NCBI RefSeq assembly: GCF_000308515.1 | Contig: NZ_BAFV01000065.1 | Location: forward strand, 42,951-106,950 | Direction: 5' to 3' | Length of the DNA: 64,000 nucleotides | From: Nocardia carnea NBRC 14403 | Lineage (GTDB): Bacteria; Actinomycetota; Actinomycetes; Mycobacteriales; Mycobacteriaceae | Part shown: positions 29,301 through 38,300 of the stretch, one piece after another | Position numbering within the stretch: position 1 is the first letter of the stretch | Layout: every line of letters starts with the position of its first letter | Program-made: the position numbers and the translations under genes | Notes under the pieces: model-generated | The model's input: only the letters and a program-made list of their open reading frames with translations | The model's database searches: none | What the model was told of the DNA's origin: nothing

Positions 29301-32300
29301 TGCGAGCGCGCCGAGTCGCGTGGCGGGGTCGCGGGCGATGCGGGTGAGGATGTCCACGAACCGGGTGAGGATGTGGTGGGCGTGGGCGCTGTCGAAGCCG
29401 TCTTCCAGGAAGCGGAGAGTGATTCGCAGGCCGGGTGAGCCGTCGTGGGTGGGGGCGACGACGAGGCTCAGCGGGAACGGGGTGGCGTCGACGCCGCTGA
29501 TCTCGCCGATGTGCAGGCCCGCGGATTCGACGAGTCGCTGCAGGGCGGGGCGGTCGACGGGGAACGATTGGAACGCGATCGCGGTGTCGAACAGTTCGGT
29601 GACGCCCGCGGCGCGCTGGATTTCGGGCAGCCCGATGTAGTGGTGGTCGAGCATGCGGGCGTGCTGGTCCTGGATTCGGGTCAGCAGGTCGCGCAGTGTG
29701 TGTGCCGGGTCGAGCCGGACCCGCATCGGGATGGTGTTGAGGAACATGCCGAGGGTGCGGTCGACGTCCGGTAGTTCCGGTGGGCGGCCCGAGACCGCGG
29801 AACCGAAGACGATGTCGGTGTCGCCGGTGAGGACGCGCAGGTTCAGCGCCCAGGCGGCCGCGACGGCAGTGTTGACGGTGACGGCCGTGTCGGCGGCGAC
29901 GTCGCGTAGCGCGCCGTACAGGTCGGCGGGTAGGTCGGCGTTCACTTCGGCGGCGGTGCTCGCGGTGGACGTTGCGCGGGCGACGCGGGTCGGGGAATCC
30001 ACGTCCGCGTATTCGCGCGCCCAGACGGATTTGGAGGCGGCGGGGTTCTGGTGTTGCAGCCAGGTCAGGTAGTCGCGGTAGGACGGCGCGGGTTCGGTGG
30101 CGCCGATCCGTTCCGGTGTGCCGTAGTTTTCGAGGAGTTCGCCCATGAGCAGCGGCATCGACCAGCCGTCGAGGATGACGTGATGGTTGGTGACCAGCAG
30201 CCGGTGCACGCCGGGTTCGAGGTGCAGCAGGGTGAACCGGATCAGTGGCGGCGCGGACAGGTCGAAACCGGCGGCGGCGTCGGCGGCGGCGATCTCGGCG
30301 GCTGTGCGCGGATCGTCGCGGGTCAGGTCGATATCCCGGAATACGGTGCCGGTGTGTTCGACGACGATCTGGTGTGGTCCGGCGGCGGTTTCGACGAATC
30401 CGGCGCGAAGGATGTCGTGGCGGTCGATCAGGGCCTGGGCGGCGCGGCGCAGCCGGTCGGTGTCGATATCGCCGGTGAATCCGATGGTGGTCTGGACGGT
30501 GTAGTTGTCGGTGGTGCCGGTGTCCTCGCCGGTGAAGGTGGAGTGGAAGTGGATACCGGATTGCATCGGCGACAGGGGCCAGATGTCGGTGAGGCCGGGA
30601 TAGCGTTGCCGTAGTGCGTCGATCTCGGGTTCGTCGAGGGTGACGAGCGGGTGCTGCGCGGCGCCGGTGTCGGTGGCCGGGAGGTCGTGGCGGGCGGTGG
30701 CGGCGAGTGCGGCCACCGTTTTGCCTTCGAACACTTCACGGGGGGTGAGGACGAGGCCGGCGGCTTTGGCCGAGGCGACCAGGCGCATGGAGACGATACT
30801 GTCGCCGCCGAGGGTGAAGAAGTTGCTGTCGGCGGATACGTTGTCCCGGTGCAGGACCTGCGCGAACAGGTCCGCCATGGTGTGTTCTTCGGGGGTGGCG
30901 GGGGCGCGGCCCGCGACATCGGGTGTCGTGAATTCGTGGTGCTGTAGCGCTTTCCGGTCGACTTTGCCGGTGGCGGTGACGGGCATGTCGCCGAGTTCGA
31001 TGATCGCCGCGGGGTTCATGTAGTGGGCGAGGGTGCGGTCGAGGTGGTCGTGGAGTGCCGTCGTGTCCAGGGTGGCACCCGGGGCGGGGACGACGTAGGA
31101 CACGAGGATCGGTTCGCCGGTGGGGCCGGTGCGGGTGATGGTGGCGGCGCTCGCGACCGCGGGATGGCGGGTGAGCTGGGTGTCGATCTCGCCGGGTTCG
31201 ATGCGCAGGCCGTGGATTTTGACCTGTTGGTCGTTGCGGCCCAGATATTCGAGTTCGAGTCCGGTGCGGCCGTGGATCCAGCGCACGGAATCGCCGGTGC
31301 GGTAGAGGCGTTCACCGTGGGCGGAGTAAGGGTCGGCGACGAAACGGGACGCGGTGGTGGCGGGCCGGCCGAAATAGCCGCGGGCCAGGGCGGGTCCGCC
31401 GAGGTACAGCTCCCCCGCGACCCCGGCCGGTACCGGCCGCAGCCACATATCGAGGACCGTGACCGATATGCCGTGGACGGGTCCGCCGATGGTGACCGGT
31501 TCCCCGGGCTGCAGGGCGGCGGATCCGGTGGCCCAGATCGTGGTTTCGGTCGGTCCGTAATGGTTCATCAGGCGCCGGCCGGGCGCCCACCGGTGCACGG
31601 TGTCCGCGCCGGTGGCTTCACCGACGACCGCGAGAGTGGTGAGGTCCGGTAGCCGTGCGGGGTCGAGGGTGTTCAGCACGGACGGGGTGATGATGGCGTG
31701 GGTGACGTGCCCGATGCGTAGTAGTTCGGTGAGGTCTGTGCCGCCGTACACGTCGGGGGGTGCGATCAGCAGGCAGGCGCCGTTGCCGTGGGCCAGGAGC
31801 AGTTCCGAGACGCTGGCGTCGAATCCGGGTGAGGCGACCTGCAGAACTGTGGAGGTGGAGTCCGCGGCGAAGGCTTCGGTGTGGGCGGCGACGAGATCGG
31901 CCAGACCGCGGTGGGTCACCTGGACCGCTTTCGGGGTGCCGGTCGACCCGGAGGTGAAGATGAGGTAGGCGGTGTTCCCGGGTGTCGCCGCGCGAGTGGG
32001 GGTCGGCGCCGCGCGCCGCATGTGGGTGTCGTCGAGGGTCAGCCAGTCGACGGTGCCGGGGAGGTGTGCGGCCACGGGGACGGTGGTGATACCCAGGCCG
32101 GTACCCGAATCCGCGAGCATCCCGGCGATCCGGTCGCCGGGGTTGGCGGGATCGAGCGGGATGAACGCGGCCCCGGTTTTCGCGACCGCCCAGATCGCGA
32201 CGACCAGATCGATCGACCGTGGGAGTGCCAGGGCGACAAAAGTTTCGGGGCGGGCGCCGCGATCGGTGAGCAGGGCGGCGAGGTCCTCGGCGCGCTGCTG

Positions 32301-35300
32301 CAGGACACGGTAGGTGAGGGTGGTGTCGCCGGATCGTACGGCGGCCGCGTCCGGGTACCGGTGGGCGGTGGCGGTCAGGATGTCGTGCAGGGTGCGTTCG
32401 GGGACGGCGGGCGCGCCGGTGGCCGGCAGCGGTGCACGGGTTTCGGGGTCGCGGCCGGGGGTGACGGCGGCAGTGTGGGTGGTGGGGTCGGTGACGAGCT
32501 GGGTGAGGATCTGCTCGAATCGGGCGAGCAGGGAGCCGGCCTGTTCCGTGTCGAACCGGTCGGCGGCGTAGCGCAGGGTGATCGTGTAGGTGCCGGCGTC
32601 GTCGCCGGTAGGGCGCGGCGGGGTGACCTGCAGGCTCAGTGGGTAGGGGGTGGCGTCCTGGGCGTCGAGATCGACCAGTTGCAGTCCGGCGGCGTCGAGG
32701 TCGCGGGCCAGGCCTTCCCGGTCCAGCGGATACGATTCCAGCACCGTGACGGTGTCGAACATATCGGCGATACCGGTGGCGTGCTGGAGTTCCGCCAAAC
32801 CGATATGGCGGTGTTCGAGCATCGCGGCCTGTTCGGATTGCACCCGGATCAGCAGTTCGGCGACCGTTTCCCGGGGGTCGAACCGGACCCGCACCGGCAG
32901 CGTGTTGATGAACAGGCCCACCATGTGTTCGACGCCGAGCAGTTGCGGCGGGCGATGCGACACCGTGTTACCGAACACCACATCGGATCGTCCGGTCAGG
33001 GCGGTGAGCAGCAACGCCCACGCCACCTGGACGGTGGTGCCGGCGGTGACACCGTGGGAGCGGGCCAGGTCGAGGACCGCGGCGGCGGTCGCCGTATCGA
33101 GGTCGAGCCCGACCTCACCGCCGGCGGCGCTGCCCGTACGGTCCGGGCGGCCGGTGACCCGGGTCGGGTTGTCCACCCCGGCGAGCATCCGCTGCCAGGC
33201 GGTGGTGGCGGCATCGTCGTCCTGGGTGTGCAGCCACTGCAGGTAGTCGCGGAACGATCGTGGAGCCGCGAGATCAGCTGCCTCGGCGCCGTTGGTGTAG
33301 AGGACGAGCAGTTGATGGATCAGCAGCGGCATCGACCAGCCGTCCAGGACGAGGTGATGGTCGGTGATCAGCAGCCGGTATTCGGTGGCGCCGGTGCGCA
33401 GCAGCTGGAAGCGCAGCAGCGGCGGGCGGGCCGGGTCGAACGGTGCCGCCGCTTCGGTGGTGAGGCGGTGGAGTTCGCGGTCGCGGGCAGTGGGATCGTG
33501 GGCGGTGAGGTCGGTTTCGCGCCAGTCGGCGCGGACGTTCTGCAGCACGATCTGGCGGGGGCCGTCGGCTGTTTCGACGAAGGCGGTGCGCAGGCTGTCG
33601 TGCCGGTCGATCAGCGTTTGCGCGGCCTGACGCATCCGCTGCGGATCGACCTGACCGGCCAAAGTCAGTGTCGCCTGCACGATGTAGCTGTCGTCGCCGT
33701 CGCGGTCGTAGAGGGTGTGGAACAGCAGCCCGGTTTGCAGCGCGGTCAGCGGCCACACATCGGTCATTGCCGGGAATTCCCGCGACCAGCCGTCGATATC
33801 GGCCTGCGAGACCGTGACCAGCGGGAAATCGGACGGTGTGTAACCGCCGGCGGAATCGGTGTGCAGATGCGCGGCCAGGCCGTGCAGTGCCTGCACCCAC
33901 AGGTCGGCGAGTTCGGCCATCGCGTCGGCGTCGACGATGTTGCGGGCGAACTCCCAGGTGGCGTCGAGTTCGAGGCCGTCGGGGCCGGATTCGGCGATCG
34001 CGTTCACATCCACTACCGCGGGCAGTGCCATCCGCGGATCGGTGGTCGCGGTCAGCGAGGTGAATTCGGTGGTGGGTGTCCACGCCCCCGAGTGGTCGCG
34101 GACACCCACCCGCCCCAGATAGTTGAAACTGATCTGGGGTTCCGGCGCGCTCCCGAGTTCGGCGCTGCCCACGGGATCGAGGTAACGCAGCATCCCGTAG
34201 CCGATCCCGTTGTCCGGGACCGTGCGCAGTTGTTCCTTCACCTGTTTGATCGCCGACCCCGCGGCGGGGCCGCCGGCGAAGGCGTCGTCGAGATCGACGC
34301 CGGACATTTCGAGCCGGACCGGGAACCGGGTGGTGAACCAGCCGGCGGTGGCGCTGAGATCGGCACCCGGTACCGCCTGCTCTTCACGGCCGTGGCCTTC
34401 CAGGGAGATCAGTTCCGTGCCGGCGGTGCCGCCGCGGCGGGCCCGCCATTGCGCCAACGCCAGCGCCAGCGCTGCCAGCAGTGGGTCGTTGGCGCTGCCG
34501 TGGAAGCGGGCCGGGAGGGTGGTGAGTACTGCTTCGGTGATATCGGCCGGGATACGCAACCGGATCCGGCCGGCGGTGGCCATGACATCACGGGCAGGGT
34601 CCAGTGGCCGTGACCCGAGCAGCCGGTCACCGCCGGCGAGCACCTCTGTCCAGCGTGCGAGTTCCGCCGGGCGCCGCGCGGAGGCCTGTTCGGTCAGGCC
34701 GTGTACCCAGCGCCGGACCGAGGTGGTGCCCGCGCCGGGCTGCGGGTCCTCGCCCGTCGACACCTGCAGCCAGATATGGGCGAGGTCGGCGAGCAGGATC
34801 CGCCATGACACCGCGTCGACGGCGAGATGGTGGATCACCAGCCACAGCAGGTCCGGGGCCGCGCCGGTGCCGTCCTGCATGCGGACGGCCTGCACCAGCA
34901 CACCGGCGGCGGGGTCGAGGTGGTCCGCGGCCGCCTGCAGGTGCCGGTCGATTTCGCCTGCGTCGCGGTCGCGCAGCGTCCGGTCGGTGAGGACGGTGGC
35001 GGCGTCGACGGATCCGGGGGCCGCGACGTCGAGGCGGTGTTCACCGGAGGCGGTGACGTGCAGGGTCGCGCGCAGTATGTCGTGGCGGTCCAGCAGGGTG
35101 TGCAGGGCGCGCACGAGATGGGCGGGGTCGAGGCGATCCGGTAGTTCGACGAGCGTGGCTTGGGCGAAGCGGTCGTAGTGGCCGCGGCCGAGCATGGCGT
35201 GCACGATCGGCGACAGCGGGATCGGGCCGGTGCCGCCGCCGGGTAGTTCCCGCAACTGCGGCGCGCCACCGGCTTCGGTGGCCATAGCGGCCAGGGCGGC

Positions 35301-38300
35301 GACGGTTTTGTGCTCGAATACGTCCTGGGTGGAGAACCCCAGGCCCACGGCTTTGGCGCGCGACACCAGCTGGATCGACAGAATACTGTCGCCGCCGAGA
35401 GCGAAGAAACTGTCGTCGGCGCCGACCTGCGGTACCCCGAGGATCTCACTGAACAGGCCGGCCATCAGGATTTCGCGGGCGGTTTCCGGGGCGCGCCCGG
35501 CGGGGGCCGCCCCGAATTCCGGTTCCGGGAGCGCGGCACGATCCAGTTTGCCGAACGCGTTCACCGGCAGCCGGTCCAGTGGCACGATCACCGCCGGCAC
35601 CATATGCGGTGGCAGGGACTCGCGGGCGAACCGTTGCAGCTGCTCCGGGTCGGCGCGGTGGTCGTCGACGGGGACGACGTAGGAGGCCAGGACGGTCGCG
35701 CCGGCATTGTTGTGCACCGGTACGGTGACCGACAGGTCGACGTCCGGGTGGGCGGTGAGGGCGGCATCGACTTCGGCGGGTTCGATCCGGTAGCCGCGGA
35801 TCTTCACCTGGAAATCGCTGCGGCCCAGCAGTTCCAGCGACACCCGCGAATCCTCGACGGTCCAGCGGGCGAGATCGCCGGTGCGGTACATACGCTGTCC
35901 CGGGTCACCGTGGGGGTCGGCGACGAAACGGGCCGCGGTATCGGGGAACCGTCGGTTGTAGCCGCGGGCCAGGCCGGGCCCGGCCAGATACAGTTCTCCG
36001 GCGGTGCCGACCGGCACCGGTTGCAGGGCCCGGTCCAGGATCATCGCCGCCACACCACGGATCGGGCCGCCGGCGGTGAGGTCACGGCCGGGCCGGATCC
36101 GGGCGGCCGCGGCGGTCACCGTGGTTTCGGTGGGCCCGTATTCGTTGAACATCGCGCAGTGCCGCGACCACCTTTCGATCACATGCGGCGGGCATACGTC
36201 ACCCCCGACCACCACTACCCGCAGGTCGGTGAGCGGATGGGGGTCCACGGTCGCCAGCATCGCCGGTGTCAGCGTCAGATGGGTGATGTGCCGGTCGGCC
36301 AGCAGCCCGGTGAGCCGTTCGCCGCCGATTACCTCCGGCGGCACCACCACCAGTGTGGCGCCGTTGGCGAAACAGGTGAGGAACTGTTCGAAGGAGGCGT
36401 CGAAAGCCGGTGAGAGGGCATAGGACACCCGGGACCGCGAGGTCATACCGTAGGTGTCGCTGCGGTCGGCGGCGAGGTTCGCGAGGCCGCGGTGGGTGAC
36501 CTGCACGCCTTTGGGCACACCGGTGGAACCGGAGGTGTAGGTGAGGTAGGCGAGGTCGCCGGTGTGCAGCGGGCGGGTGCGGTCGGCGTCGGTGACCGGG
36601 CCGGGATCGTTGTCCGCGCAGGCCTGCCGGGTTGCGGGGTCGTCGGCGAGCAGTGCCGGCGCGTCGGCCGGTAGCCGGTCGCGGAGGGCGTCGAGGGTGA
36701 TCACCGTCCGGGCGGCGCTGTCGGTGATCATGTGCTCGATACGTTTCGCCGGATAGTCCGGGTCGACCTGCACGATCGCGGCACCGCATTTCGCGACCGC
36801 CCATGCCGCGACGATCGTCTCGGCGGAGCGGCGCAGTACGATCGCCACCGCCGTGCCGGGCCCGCAGCCGCGGCCGATCAGGTACCGCGCGAGCTGCGAG
36901 GAACGGGTGTCGAGGTCGCGGTAGGTGAGTGTTTCGGTGGTTGTGGCGATCGCGGTCGCGGCGGGATCACGGTGGGCGCCTTCGGTGAGGATATCGGGGA
37001 GCAGCCGGTCGCCGGTGTTTTGCGGTCCTCGTACGGGCAGCAGCGCGGCCCGTTCCGCCGGTTCCAGTAGCGGCAGGGTGCTGACCGGGTGTTCCGGTCC
37101 GCCGGCCAGGAATTCGTGCAGGAACATCAGGAACCGGGTGTGGTGGGCGGCGAGTTCGTCACTGCTGTAGGCGCTCGGGTTGCCCTGGAAATCGATCTGG
37201 GTGCTGTCGCGGCCCGCACCGGGATAGATATTGACGAACAGGTCCGCGGTGGGGCCCGAGGTCAGTACGTGCAACCGGCCGGTGGTGGTGCCGAGCACGA
37301 TCTCGTTGTCCACCATCATCAGGTTGACCGCCGGGCCGAACGACGCGGTTTCGTCGCGGGCGATCCCCATATCGTGGAAGATGTCCTCCTGCCGGTATCG
37401 CTGCCGCCGCAGGGCACTGGTCAGCTCGCCCTGTACGGCGTCGATCACCGCGCCGGTGCCGCGGCCGGCGACGGGGACCCGCAACGGAACCACATTGGCG
37501 ACCATGCCGCCGGACCGGCGCAGCACCGCGGAATGCCGGCCCGACACCGGCAGGCTCAGCAATACTTCGTCGCTGCCGGTCATCCGGGCGAGATAGGCGG
37601 CGAACGCGGCGACGATCACGGGTGTGACGCTGGTTCCGCGGTCGGCTACCACCCGGTCCAGCAGTTGGGCGGTGACATCCGGGAGGTCGGCGCTGACCAG
37701 GGCCGGATGAATGGTGGGTTTGCCGACACGGCCCGCGAGACTGACCACGGGTGGGGCGCCGTCCAAGTGTTCGGTCCAATAGTTGCGGTCGTTGTCGAAC
37801 CGTGTCGAACCTCGGTACGACAGGTCCTGGTCCACGATTTCGCTGAGATCCTTCGCCGTGGAGGCCGGCGGCTGCTCCCCCGTCACCCACGCGTTGTACA
37901 GCTCGGTGATCCGCTGCAGCATTGTCACCGCGGCGAAACCGTCGAGGACGATATGGTGGGCGCGCTGGTACCACAGGTAGTGGTCCGGGCCGACATGGAA
38001 GACAACGCATTTCATCAGGCGGTCGCTGCGCAGGTCCAGCGGGGCGGAATAGTCGCGGACCATCAGGTCGTGCGCGGCCGCCACGGGGTCGTCGTGGCCC
38101 CGTAGATCCAGCACCGACACCGGTGAGGGCAGTCCTTCGTCGACGATCTGATACGGCTCGCCGTCCTCCTCGACCAGTCGCACATAGGCGGAACCGAACT
38201 CGCGGCCGGCGGTATCACAGGCCGCGACCAGCGCATCGAGGTCGATGGGGCCGGCGATTTCGACATACTGCGCCACCGAAATCGGGGATGACCCGGCCAG

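Noticed and set aside
31881..34613. 910-codon plus-strand open frame antisense to the NRPS
   Set aside because: Gly/Gln/Val-rich shadow with no domain motifs.
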